Source of the DNA: Pseudidiomarina terrestris
GTDB taxonomy: Bacteria > Pseudomonadota > Gammaproteobacteria > Enterobacterales > Alteromonadaceae
Assembly: GCF_030466405.1 (NCBI RefSeq)
Contig: NZ_JAGGJF010000001.1
Span: 620,001-684,000 of the forward strand
Direction: 5' to 3'
Length of the DNA: 64,000 nucleotides
This document shows, piece by piece, positions 25,251 to 35,322 of this stretch. The number at the start of each line of letters is the position of its first letter. The first letter of the stretch is position 1. Both the position numbers and the translations under genes were made by a program. Under the pieces are notes generated by a model. That model saw only the letters and a list, made by a program, of their open reading frames with translations. It did no database searches and was not told where the DNA came from.

Positions 25251-26528
25251 ATGCGCACTTTGATCCCCATGACCACCATAGGTATCTTGTTTTTTATTTT
25301 CGGCTTTGTGACCTGGCTCAACGGCGCGTTGATCCCGTTTCTGCAGATCATTTCCGATCTGAGTGAGTTTCAGGCACTCCTGGTCGCCTTCTGTTTTTAT
25401 ATCGCTTACGTGGTCATGGCTTTGCCCATGTCGTGGATCCTCGACCATACCGGCTACAAAAACGGTATGGTGTTAGGCTTGGCGTTGGTAGGTCTCGGCT
25501 TGTTCCTGTTCGTACCGGCTGCGAAAACTCACTATTTTAGTATTTTCCTGTTTGCCCAATTTGTGGTGGGCTCAGGGCTCACACTTTTGCAGACCGCCTC
25601 CAACCCTTACATTGTGCGCATTGGTCCACATGAGTCAGCGGCCGCGCGTATCGCCATTATGGGCATCCTCAACAAACTGGCTGGCGTCTTTGCCCCGCTG
25701 TTTTTCACCTGGCTGGTACTCGCCGACTTTCCAAATGTGAGTGCGGCGAGCATTGCCGAGCTAAGCGCGAGTGAGCGCGCAGCACAGGTCAGCGCCATGG
25801 CAGCGAACATCATTCCGCCCTATGTGGGCATGGGGATCGCTATGTTTGTGCTGGCCCTGGGCTTATTCGGTATTAAGCTTCCTCATATCCGCGAAGAAGC
25901 GCCTTCCGGTGCTGATGTTCATACATCGGTGCTGCGCTACCCGCAACTGGTGCTGGGCGCCATGGCCTTATTTTTCTATGTCGGTGTGGAAGTTATCGCC
26001 GGCGATACCATTGGTATGTACGGCTCACGGCTGGGCCTGGCCAATTACTCCAGCCTGACCTCCTATGTCATGGCGGCCATGGTGATCGGTTATGTGTTGG
26101 GCCTGTTGCTCATCCCTCGTTTACTCAGCCAACAGCAGGCGCTGACAGCTTCAGCTGCGCTTGGTTTGCTGTTCAGTGGCGCTTTACTGATGAGCTCCGA
26201 CACCAGCACCGCCATTGCCAGCCTGTTGTGGGGCTGGAGCAGCGTTCCTGTGGTCCCCAACTCCGTTGCCCTACTGGCGCTGCTGGGCCTTGCCAACGCC
26301 ATGGTCTGGCCGGCCATCTGGCCGCTGGCACTTGCCGATTTGGGTAAGTTCACCGCCCGCGGTTCCGCCATACTGATTATGGGTATCGCTGGTGGCGCCG
26401 TCTTGCCACTGGTCTATGGCGGGCTTGCCGACGCGTTCAGTGCTAAACATGCCTACCTGTTACTGCCAGTAGGCTACGCCGTGATTGGCTGGTACGGACT
26501 GGTCGGACATAAGAAGCGGAGCTGGTGA
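25251..26528 (+). CDS. nagP: N-acetylglucosamine transporter NagP (MFS, FHS family)
   Basis: The 425-residue membrane protein has 12 hydrophobic segments and FHS/FucP-type landmarks: FFIFGFVTWLNGALIPFLQ (first helix, shortened to FGFVTWLNGALIP), PMSWILDHTGYKNGM, LLQTASNPYIVRIGP and EVIAGDTIG. It is the MFS importer that brings free GlcNAc into the cytoplasm in PTS-independent Nag pathways of Shewanella and Xanthomonas. It is the last gene of the nagK operon. A short GTGAAA/TTTCAC hairpin follows the stop but has no T run, so I do not call a terminator. Confidence 0.92.
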   Translation: MRTLIPMTTIGILFFIFGFVTWLNGALIPFLQIISDLSEFQALLVAFCFYIAYVVMALPMSWILDHTGYKNGMVLGLALVGLGLFLFVPAAKTHYFSIFLFAQFVVGSGLTLLQTASNPYIVRIGPHESAAARIAIMGILNKLAGVFAPLFFTWLVLADFPNVSAASIAELSASERAAQVSAMAANIIPPYVGMGIAMFVLALGLFGIKLPHIREEAPSGADVHTSVLRYPQLVLGAMALFFYVGVEVIAGDTIGMYGSRLGLANYSSLTSYVMAAMVIGYVLGLLLIPRLLSQQQALTASAALGLLFSGALLMSSDTSTAIASLLWGWSSVPVVPNSVALLALLGLANAMVWPAIWPLALADLGKFTARGSAILIMGIAGGAVLPLVYGGLADAFSAKHAYLLLPVGYAVIGWYGLVGHKKRSW

Positions 26529-26590
26529 AATTCGTGCTTTCACGCTAAGCTGATAGCTAATAAAAACTATAACGAGAGTCGACGACGCAC

Positions 26591-27745
26591 GTGCCATTCC
26601 ACTTACCTACGTTGATCATTACTGTCATCAGCCTGAACCTCATGCTAGGCGGCCTGATGCTGGTGATCTACGAGGTTCGTAAAACCCAGAAATGCTTCTT
26701 TACCTGGGGGATTTCCTGTTTCATATTTGGCATCGCCGTCGGACTCGCCGGCATGCAAACGTACTTTGATCAGGCATGGCTGACCATATTTGTCGCTGAC
26801 GTGCTGATTATCCTGACACCGTTGTTGTTGTTACATGGGTTGCGTCAGTTCCAGATGCAGCGGCCTGTTTCCTACAAATTAGTAGCGCTGGTACTGAGTT
26901 ATAGCGCGCTACCGCTGGTGCTACTTTATACCGCCCCCATACATGCCCAGACCTTCACTGCTGTGGTCTGTGCAGCAATCTTTTTGTATGCCGCAATTTA
27001 CATACTGACCATCCAGCAAGCACCCACCCTGATGCGTTGGATGCTGTTCTTGCTGTTTCTTGCCCACGGCGCGCTGATGCTGACCCAGAGCGGTATGTTG
27101 GTACAGAATTTGGCGTTAAAGAATGTGCTCATGCTGCCCTCATCGTTCGAATGGCTACTGATAGGTCACCTGGCGTTAACCACAGGGACCGCGACTCTAT
27201 TTCCGCTGCTCGCCTTCGCGATGAGTGAGAAACGTCTGCTCGAGGTCACAAATTTTGATGAGTTAACGCATATGCTTAACCGTCGCGGGTTTCTTGAGCG
27301 CACTGGCTTATTGCTGGCGAAAAATCGCATTCAGCGACGGCCGTTTTGTGTGTTAGTGGTTAATCTTGACCAGTTCAAAAACATCAATGCCAACTATGGC
27401 GACGCAACTGGCGAGGAGTGCCTGCGTCAAGTTGCTGATATTATTCAGGGTCACCTACGGGAACATGACGTTGCCGCGCGCATCGGCGGTGAGAAGTTTG
27501 CCGTCGCTTTAGCGGATGTTGACCGCAATCAGGCTGAACTGATTAGTTACCGCTTGTGTGATCGTATTGGCAAAGCGACCTTAAGCATTCAGGGCGAAAT
27601 CTTAAAGCTCACAGCAAGCATTGGCGGGATTCACAGCCGCTCGAGCCGCTGTGAATTAGGCGATTTATTGCGGACCGCAGATGAAGCCCTCTACCGCGCT
27701 AAATCAACTGGCCACAATCGTTTTGTACTGGCGACTCAAGCTTAA
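26591..27745 (+). CDS. Membrane GGDEF-domain protein with degenerate GGEKF site
   Basis: The 384-residue protein begins at a GTG. Residues 1 to about 215 contain six or seven hydrophobic segments (a membrane sensor of unknown type). Residues about 220-380 are a GGDEF domain (FDELTHMLNRRGF, LVVNLDQFKNIN), but the active loop reads RIGGEKFAV: the fourth residue of GG(D/E)EF is Lys, not Glu. That Glu takes part in metal binding and catalysis, so cyclase activity is doubtful and the protein may only bind or sense. It follows nagP by about 60 bases on the same strand; co-transcription is possible but unproven. Confidence 0.85.
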   Translation: MPFHLPTLIITVISLNLMLGGLMLVIYEVRKTQKCFFTWGISCFIFGIAVGLAGMQTYFDQAWLTIFVADVLIILTPLLLLHGLRQFQMQRPVSYKLVALVLSYSALPLVLLYTAPIHAQTFTAVVCAAIFLYAAIYILTIQQAPTLMRWMLFLLFLAHGALMLTQSGMLVQNLALKNVLMLPSSFEWLLIGHLALTTGTATLFPLLAFAMSEKRLLEVTNFDELTHMLNRRGFLERTGLLLAKNRIQRRPFCVLVVNLDQFKNINANYGDATGEECLRQVADIIQGHLREHDVAARIGGEKFAVALADVDRNQAELISYRLCDRIGKATLSIQGEILKLTASIGGIHSRSSRCELGDLLRTADEALYRAKSTGHNRFVLATQA

Positions 27746-27826
27746 CCTACAGGTTTAATAACTGTTGTGATTGGCCGTCATTTAATCAACGCGATCGCAG
27801 CGGTTACTATCACGAGGACTTTACTA

Positions 27827-29362
27827 ATGAACAAATTCCTAAAGGTGTTGAGCTTCAGCGTACTCGGCGCAACAACCTTCATCAGCGCTCCTGTGGCGGC
27901 GCAAACTGCAGAAGATATCCGCGCGACCGCCAGACAAACCCTCGAGGCGTTTAATATTCCTGGTATTGCCGTAGTCGCGGTGAAAGATGGTGAAGTCATT
28001 CTGGCGGAAGGCTTTGGCGTGCGCGATGTTGCCACCGGCGGACCCGTGACCGCTGATACCTTATTCGGTATCGCCTCCAACACCAAAGCCTTCACCTCAG
28101 CCGCGATTGCAACTCTGGTTGAGGACGGCAAGCTCGACTGGGATGACAAAGTCATCGACTATATACCCGAGTTTCGCTTAGCCGACGAATCGATCAGCAA
28201 CCAACTCACCCTGCGCGACATGTTAAGCCACCGGTCCGGTCTGGGCTTAGGCGCGGGCGATTTGATGGTCTGGCCCGACACCGACAAAGGCATGGACGAC
28301 TTAATCAAAGGACTGGCGAAAGTGCCAGTGCGGGGAGCGTTACGCCAGGGGTTTGCTTACAACAACCTGATGTTTATTCTGGCTGGAGAAGTCATCGCCC
28401 GCGTCAGCGGCATGCCTTATCATGAGTACATTCGACAAGAATTCCTGCAGCCCCTCGGAATGGATGCGACTGCGGTCGGTTATTCTAATATTCCGGAAGG
28501 TTACGACAATGTCGCGGTTGGCACCATCGAGTACTACGGCGAACTTAAGCGTTTCCCTCTCGATTTTCTCGAAGACTTTAGCTCCGCCGGAGCCATGGCA
28601 AGTACCGTTAATGATCTGAGCCAGTGGCTGCTGACCCAGCTTAACCAAGGCGTGACACCTGGCGGCGAGCGCTTATTCAGTGAAGCTTCGCAACACACCA
28701 TGTGGAGCGTCGCAACACCGTTAACCAGCAACGGTGACCCGGCCACGAACTTCCGCGGTGCCGGTCTGGGCTGGTTCGTTAAGGACTATCACGGCGTCAA
28801 GCATGTTTCTCATAGCGGTGGCATCCTGGGTATGTTGTCCCTGACCACGCTCATTCCTGAACACAACTTCGGCATGGTGGTGCTGAGCAATCAGCAAGCC
28901 TTTGGCGGCCTGACCGCTATCACCGAAGAGACGCTGGAGGATTTGCTGGCTCTGGAAGATCGGGACTGGGTGACGGAAGAGCAGGAGCGTTATCGGCAGG
29001 CGCTGCAAGAAAAAACCGACTTCGTGTTACAGCAGCCGACGACCACCCGTCCGGCACTACCGCAAGAGAGCTATGCTGGAACCTATCGTGATCCCTGGTA
29101 CGGCGACGTGTTGGTGACACTGGAGGACGACCAGTTGCGCATCAACTTTACCCACACCGAATTGCTGGAGGGCCGGCTTGAGCATTATAACGCCGATACC
29201 TTTGTGGTGCGCTGGGACGAGCCGCTGCTCGAAGCCGATGCTTTTGTCGAGTTTCAGGTGACGCGTGACAACGACGTGCAAGGCGCGCGCATGGAAGCCG
29301 TGGCACCTTTTACCGACTTCAGCTTCGACTTCCACAATTTACGCCTTGAAAAAGTACAGTGA
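27827..29362 (+). CDS. Exported serine hydrolase, beta-lactamase class C family
   Basis: I choose the ATG at 27827, preceded by GAGG nine bases away and followed by a clean signal peptide ending APVAAQ; the frame is open for 20 codons further upstream without reason to start there. The 511-residue protein has the class C fold: IASNTKAFTSAA with Ser-Asn-Thr-Lys, YNNLMFILAGEVIARVSG with the Tyr-x-Asn motif, and SHSGGILG in the KTG position (HSG). A C-terminal beta-rich domain (DUF3471-like, about 400-511) follows. Such proteins include D-aminopeptidases, DD-peptidases and esterases. It may help process wall peptides, but nothing in its sequence shows the substrate. Confidence 0.88.
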   Translation: MNKFLKVLSFSVLGATTFISAPVAAQTAEDIRATARQTLEAFNIPGIAVVAVKDGEVILAEGFGVRDVATGGPVTADTLFGIASNTKAFTSAAIATLVEDGKLDWDDKVIDYIPEFRLADESISNQLTLRDMLSHRSGLGLGAGDLMVWPDTDKGMDDLIKGLAKVPVRGALRQGFAYNNLMFILAGEVIARVSGMPYHEYIRQEFLQPLGMDATAVGYSNIPEGYDNVAVGTIEYYGELKRFPLDFLEDFSSAGAMASTVNDLSQWLLTQLNQGVTPGGERLFSEASQHTMWSVATPLTSNGDPATNFRGAGLGWFVKDYHGVKHVSHSGGILGMLSLTTLIPEHNFGMVVLSNQQAFGGLTAITEETLEDLLALEDRDWVTEEQERYRQALQEKTDFVLQQPTTTRPALPQESYAGTYRDPWYGDVLVTLEDDQLRINFTHTELLEGRLEHYNADTFVVRWDEPLLEADAFVEFQVTRDNDVQGARMEAVAPFTDFSFDFHNLRLEKVQ

Positions 29363-29367
29363 TCAGG

Positions 29368-29835
29368 CTACTTGTCCTGCTCCATGTTCTGCCAGTGATG
29401 TTGCATTTCAAGGAAGGAAAGCGAGGCTGACCAAGTAATCATCATGAAGCCCAGCAGGCCCTCTGTGCCGTATAAAAAGCGCAAAGGGCCCATGGGATAA
29501 GCGTCAGCAAAGCCAACAGTGGTGTAGCTGGCAATCGACAAAAAGACAAAATCAAATAAATCAGGATTTGCCAGCGCACCGATACCACCCGAGGGCGCTA
29601 AGTCTGCATAATTAAATAACAGCCAGCCACCCACGCCAAACAGCCAAACTTCGCCAATGTGAGCGAAGAACAGCCCGATCAGCAAAACCATGATACGCGC
29701 CCGACGCCGCAGCGAACGATTTCGCTGCAGCAGTCTACGCAGTCGGAACGACGCTTCGTAGTGCATAAGAATAACAAGCAGCACCAACACTAAGGTGGTT
29801 ACTGCGACAATCCAGTGAGCACCAGCGAGCATCAT
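29368..29835 (-). CDS. Potassium-channel-like (Ion_trans_2) membrane protein
   Basis: The 155-residue protein has three or four hydrophobic segments with a pore loop SIASYTTVGFADAYPMG, where TTVGFAD resembles the TTVGYGD potassium filter. There is no cytoplasmic RCK regulatory domain. It would sit in the inner membrane as a multimeric ion channel. It follows the aminopeptidase gene by eight bases on the same strand and converges with the serine hydrolase gene. The Tyr-to-Phe and Gly-to-Ala changes in the filter make strict potassium selectivity uncertain. Confidence 0.8.
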   Translation of the reverse strand: MMLAGAHWIVAVTTLVLVLLVILMHYEASFRLRRLLQRNRSLRRRARIMVLLIGLFFAHIGEVWLFGVGGWLLFNYADLAPSGGIGALANPDLFDFVFLSIASYTTVGFADAYPMGPLRFLYGTEGLLGFMMITWSASLSFLEMQHHWQNMEQDK

Positions 29836-29843
29836 TCTCCCTC

Positions 29844-31418
29844 CTAGTCAGCGCTTACCGAAGACGCTGAGTTGTAGTTCTCGACCCACTCGCTCAGCAG
29901 GCGCACGCCATAACCGTTGCCACCAGCCGGGTGAATGCCACTGGCACTGGTGCCGTAGGCATTGCCAGCCATGTCGATGTGGATCCATGGCGTATCTTTC
30001 GCAAAGTGCTGGAGCAGTCGCGCACCGGCCTGAGCGCCCGGCGAGCCGACGTTCTGAATATCCGCCAGCCAGCTGTCGATAATGCCGTCATAAGGCCCCA
30101 GTGGTAGCTGCCAGACCAGTTCGCCGGTGCTTTCTCCCGCCGCTTTCATGGTGCTAATCAGAGCATCATGCTCGGAGAAGATAGCGGCATAATCGGTACC
30201 TAACGCCCGCACTTTCGATCCTGTTAGCGTCGCGATATCGGCAATTGCCCGCGCCTTCAGGCGATCGCGCGCGTACCAGATACCATCCGCCAGAATCAGA
30301 CGGCCTTCGGCATCAGTGTTGACCACTTCAATACGGGTACCGTCTGCCGCATGCAAAACATCGCCCGGTAAGGTCGCACTGCCTGAGATCAGGTTATGCG
30401 ATAAGGGCACAACACCGGCAACATTAAGCTCGGCATCTTTGCCGGCAAGCGCCATAACCGCGCCAAGTACAGCCGCACCGCCGGCTTTGTCAGTTTGCAT
30501 ACGAACAATAGAGCTGCCCGAGGTTTTCAGGTTGTAGCCACCGGTATCAAAGGTATTACCTTTGCCCACCAGAGCAATTGGCGCTTCATTGCCGCCACCT
30601 TGGTACTCGACTACCAATAGATGCGATTTATGCTGACTGCCCTGGCTTACGCCATACAGCGCGCCCATGCCCATCTCTTTGACTTGTTCGGGTGTGTAGA
30701 CCGTGGCTTTGATGTCGTAATTACTCACCGCAGTTTGCGCAAGTTCGGCGATTGCCTTGGGGTAGCCATCACTACCTGGTAAGTTGATGATATCGCGCGC
30801 CACAAATACGCCGTGCGCCAAGGGCTGCGTATCAGCGTAGGCTTGCGCTGCCGCATCGCTCTGGTCGCTGTGCCAGTGGACGGTATAGTCGGGCCGCTCA
30901 GCCGGCTCACTCTTGTAGCGGTCGAAGCGATAATTGCGTAAGTCCATACCGTGCGCCATCGCAGCGACCTGAGTATCACTGAACCCTTTCGCGTGCACGA
31001 CAACAGTGTCAGCGGCCTCACCTACCTGCGCCGCTACCTGTGCACCAAGCTTTTCAGCATCAGCACGCGTCATAGCGGTACCGGTGCCCACCACCCATAA
31101 ACGTTTCGCATAAAAGCCAGGTAGGGCCAGCAGTTCAACCTGTTGCCCATGCTTACCGGTAAAGTCTTCCAGCGCCAAAGCACTCTGAACAATACTGCGT
31201 ACCTGTGGATCCCACATTTCCGGTAAGTGAATCGCGCCGTCTTCCGTTTCGGATGCAAGCAACACCAGAACATCGGCATCGTCCTTATGCTTATGTGCAA
31301 AGTGATGCTGGGTCTTTACATAATCACTAAAAGCGGCTTGCGCCTGAACATCTGTGCTGAGCGTTGCGCCGCCTGCCAGAGCAGCAGTTAACAGCACCGC
31401 CGTTATGCTTTTTTTCAT
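29844..31418 (-). CDS. Exported leucyl aminopeptidase (M17 family)
   Basis: The 524-residue protein carries the M17 catalytic region at about 285-390: VGKGNTFDTGGYNLK, MQTDKAGGAAV and the signature NTDAEGRLILADG with Asp and Glu metal ligands. The N-terminal macro-like domain is present. Unlike the usual cytoplasmic PepA it has a signal peptide (MKKSITAVLLTAALAGGATL, cleavage after VQAQA), so it should act in the periplasm or outside. It trims N-terminal residues from peptides with two metal ions. A neighbouring set of serine hydrolases and dipeptidase-like proteins suggests an exported peptide-degrading suite. Confidence 0.9.
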   Translation of the reverse strand: MKKSITAVLLTAALAGGATLSTDVQAQAAFSDYVKTQHHFAHKHKDDADVLVLLASETEDGAIHLPEMWDPQVRSIVQSALALEDFTGKHGQQVELLALPGFYAKRLWVVGTGTAMTRADAEKLGAQVAAQVGEAADTVVVHAKGFSDTQVAAMAHGMDLRNYRFDRYKSEPAERPDYTVHWHSDQSDAAAQAYADTQPLAHGVFVARDIINLPGSDGYPKAIAELAQTAVSNYDIKATVYTPEQVKEMGMGALYGVSQGSQHKSHLLVVEYQGGGNEAPIALVGKGNTFDTGGYNLKTSGSSIVRMQTDKAGGAAVLGAVMALAGKDAELNVAGVVPLSHNLISGSATLPGDVLHAADGTRIEVVNTDAEGRLILADGIWYARDRLKARAIADIATLTGSKVRALGTDYAAIFSEHDALISTMKAAGESTGELVWQLPLGPYDGIIDSWLADIQNVGSPGAQAGARLLQHFAKDTPWIHIDMAGNAYGTSASGIHPAGGNGYGVRLLSEWVENYNSASSVSAD

Positions 31419-31508
31419 CGTCGGGTTTACTCCATGTTTTGATTATTCACTAAGTGTAAACATGCAACAGCGAGAACGCCAAAACAAGTGATTAATCGTT
31501 GAAGTGGG

Positions 31509-31537
31509 TAGACAATGCGGCGGTTTTTCCCTAGAAT
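31509..31537 (+). promoter_or_regulatory. Sigma-70 promoter of tRNA-Arg
   Basis: TAGACA and TAGAAT are separated by 17 bases, and the discriminator is GC-rich (TCCCGCC), as in stringently controlled stable-RNA promoters. It lies about 45 bases before the tRNA. Confidence 0.7.
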
Positions 31538-31581
31538 TCCCGCCTGCTTGTTCGCAGGCAGATTCATTTCCTATTTAATGC

Positions 31582-31658
<77 letters not shown>

Positions 31659-31712
31659 TTTTTACTGGCCTGTAGCTCATCCTTGCGTCTTTATAGTGCT
31701 GACAACTCACAA

Positions 31713-31733
31713 AGCCCCACATTGAGTCCCACA
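31713..31733 (-). repeat. Two imperfect direct repeats beside the tRNA
   Basis: Read on the minus strand, TGTGGGACT and TGTGGGGCT are spaced by 12 bases, 55-75 bases beyond the tRNA end. Short direct repeats here could be arm-type recombinase sites left by an integrated element. No integrase gene is present in the window, so this remains a guess. Confidence 0.35.
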
Positions 31734-31775
31734 CTTTTGTGATTTTCGCTGATTTGTCTTGGTGACGGGCCCCCA

Positions 31776-31999
31776 TTATTGACTAGGCTCGTCCGCTTCA
31801 GCTGGTTCCGCCCGGAAACTAGCGTTCTTTGCGCGCAATATAAAAGCAAAAAGAAGCAAAGTTATTACAGGGAAAATCACGACAAAATAAACCAAAATCG
31901 ATTGAATCATTGGCGGTAAAAGTACTAACGCCACTATCGCCAGGCTTTCGACAATGACCGCGAATGAAGCAACGGTTTTTAGTGAATCATTTTTTTCAT
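31776..31999 (-). pseudogene. Small two-helix membrane protein, apparently frameshifted in an A7 tract
   Basis: A well-placed ATG at 31999 (AAGG seven bases upstream) is followed at once by seven A bases and then runs into a stop after six codons. If the tract had eight A bases, the frame would continue for 74 residues: NDSLKTVASFAVIVE, two hydrophobic helices (AIVALVLLPPMIQSILVYF and VIFPVITLLLFAFIL) and a charged tail ending ADEPSQ. The clean downstream frame suggests a real small inner-membrane protein with a one-base deletion, a sequencing error, or slippage in the A run. No family recognised. Confidence 0.5.
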
Positions 32000-32341
32000 G
32001 ACTTACCTTATTAGTTATCTGGCTTAAATTTTTTGGGTGTTACTGCAGTGGCTTTCTCTGAGCCTACGATCCGACTACCCACACATAATCACGCTAACAT
32101 ATCAAGTTAGCAGTCTTTGACTGTAGTGCTCAACATAAGCCGGACTCTTTTCAGTTAATTTCTCAGCTTGCGCCTGTCAAAAGACTGAACGCTCATCGAA
32201 AATAGTGTCCGCTTTCACGGGAAAGGCCAAAGCCCGCCAATGCAGTAAAAACAATGAATCTGAACTTTTGCTGAACAAATTGACTAAGCTTTTAAATAGT
32301 CCATAAATTGCTTTGTATTTTATTACTCGGGAGGCGGGAGC
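32000..32341. other. AT-rich intergenic stretch in the accessory segment
   Basis: About 340 bases without a supportable gene. It presumably carries the promoters of the small membrane gene (leftward) and the EEP-family gene (rightward; GGAGG lies at its end). A 70-codon frame on the minus strand overlaps the next gene's start and has no family features. Confidence 0.5.
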
Positions 32342-33079
32342 GTGCTTAAACCCAAAGTCGTGGTTCCTCAACAGTTCATACATGAGCACCCTATTGTTCG
32401 TGGTGAGGAGTTTGGCGTGCTGTGTTGGAATACTCAGAAGCTTACCGAAACACCCAGGTTTCAGCGCGCTCTGGCAGGCGTTTTGGCCGACTTCCCTTGC
32501 TTATTTTTAGTGCTTCAGGAGGTAAAGCTTCGTGCGAAGGATAATTGGTTACTCCCGCATTGGTCTTTTGCTGTCGCTCCGAATATACAAACACGGCGGT
32601 CTATTTATGGTGTGCTCACCGCGAGCCAATATGCCTTTACCGAGGCGCAAGCACGATTGAGCAAAAAGCGCGAAGGTATGTTCGCCACACATAAAAGTTA
32701 TATGCTCTCGTATCACTCACTCGCAGAGGGCGGCTCGCTGTTAGTCGTCAATGTCCACGCGATAAACTTCGTTCGTACGCATCAGTTTTCGCAGGAAATA
32801 GAACTCATCAAAGCAGAGTTATTAGAGCACAGAGGGCCACTCATCGTGGCGGGTGATTTTAACGTGTGGAGCCGCCAACGCCGCTTGCGCTTGCTGCAAT
32901 TCTGTCGCAGCGTCGGCCTCAAACACGCTATTATGGCCGACCCACATCATATTAAAACCTACCGCCAACATCCTCTGGATTTCATCTTCTACCGCGACCT
33001 TTCGCTGCAGAAAGCGTTAGCGATTGATACCAGTACGGTGTCCGACCATAACCCCCTTTATGCGCGATTTAAGCTATAG
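32342..33079 (+). CDS. Endonuclease/exonuclease/phosphatase (EEP) family protein
   Basis: The 245-residue protein starts at GTG with GGGAGGCGGGAG just upstream. It shows the EEP/DNase I-like pattern: LCWNTQKL at the N-terminus (metal-binding Asn), LVLQEVKL with the catalytic Glu, VVNVHAINF, GDFNVWS with Asp and Asn, and SDHNPLYARF with the terminal catalytic Asp-His. There is no signal peptide. Such proteins cut phosphodiester or phosphomonoester bonds in nucleic acids, lipids or inositides; the substrate here is unknown. It stands alone between the tRNA-proximal region and the mer genes. Confidence 0.85.
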   Translation: MLKPKVVVPQQFIHEHPIVRGEEFGVLCWNTQKLTETPRFQRALAGVLADFPCLFLVLQEVKLRAKDNWLLPHWSFAVAPNIQTRRSIYGVLTASQYAFTEAQARLSKKREGMFATHKSYMLSYHSLAEGGSLLVVNVHAINFVRTHQFSQEIELIKAELLEHRGPLIVAGDFNVWSRQRRLRLLQFCRSVGLKHAIMADPHHIKTYRQHPLDFIFYRDLSLQKALAIDTSTVSDHNPLYARFKL

Positions 33080-33225
33080 CGATATAGGGTTCAATCGCGC
33101 TCATATCAAATGCGACTAACTGCGGCTTAAAATGTGGGCATGGCCTTAACGTTCTTCGGATCTCGCCGAACCAACCCAACAGCACTTAGACAGTGGCCAC
33201 AACCCGAGCCAGTCAACACTCGATC

Positions 33226-33507
33226 TCAACTAGCGCCTTGCTCGTCATGCTTCATTATCTCCTCGTGAGGCGGGGGAATTTCCTCGCATTCATCCCACGC
33301 TTCATAGGCGCTGGTCGGGCCGCTCACCTCTAGTTCCTTATTGAAGGAATAAGGCATCATGCCGGACAACGCCAGTTTTGAATTTACGCTGTAGCCCGTA
33401 CCCTGCCCAGGGCCTGCACGGAGACTTCAGAAACCATGGCACTACTGGCCGAACGCTTGCGCAATATCAGCTGCTAGCGCCAACAATATGACAAGTCTGG
33501 TACACAT
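33226..33507 (-). pseudogene. Decayed small exported protein behind a MerR-type promoter
   Basis: From ATG 33507 the frame reads MCTRLVILLALAADIAQAFGQ then TAG, CHGF then TGA, and then an open stretch of about 65 codons in the same frame, including GTGYSVNSKLALSGMMPYSF and a Pro/Glu/His-rich tail ending HDEQGAS. The start looks like a signal peptide. Two in-frame stops suggest a broken gene of about 94 codons; alternatively only the short 21-residue piece is made. It lies directly downstream of a strong MerR-type promoter, so it was probably once metal-induced. No family recognised. Confidence 0.4.
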
Positions 33508-33541
33508 AATGAAACCTCTGTGTTGCCACCAATATAGCTTT

Positions 33542-33572
33542 AGCGTAGTACCTGGAGTGAACTCCAGGTCAA
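33542..33572 (-). promoter_or_regulatory. MerR-family promoter/operator with 19-base spacer
   Basis: On the minus strand, TTGACC and TACGCT are 19 bases apart, the long spacing typical of MerR-family activators. The spacer contains a perfect inverted repeat, CCTGGAGT-TC-ACTCCAGG. The half-site differs from the mer operator at 35711-35741, so another metal regulator such as a CueR/PbrR/ZntR relative may be used. Confidence 0.75.
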
Positions 33573-33592
33573 GAATTGGATGAAATAAATTA

Positions 33593-35309
<1,717 letters not shown>

Positions 35310-35322
35310 AAAGGTCCCCCTG

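Noticed and set aside
26529-26560. Terminator after nagP
   Set aside because: The GTGAAA/TTTCAC stem is short and lacks a T run.
32177-32389. 70-codon frame on the minus strand before the EEP gene
   Set aside because: Overlaps the well-supported start of the EEP gene and has no recognisable motif.
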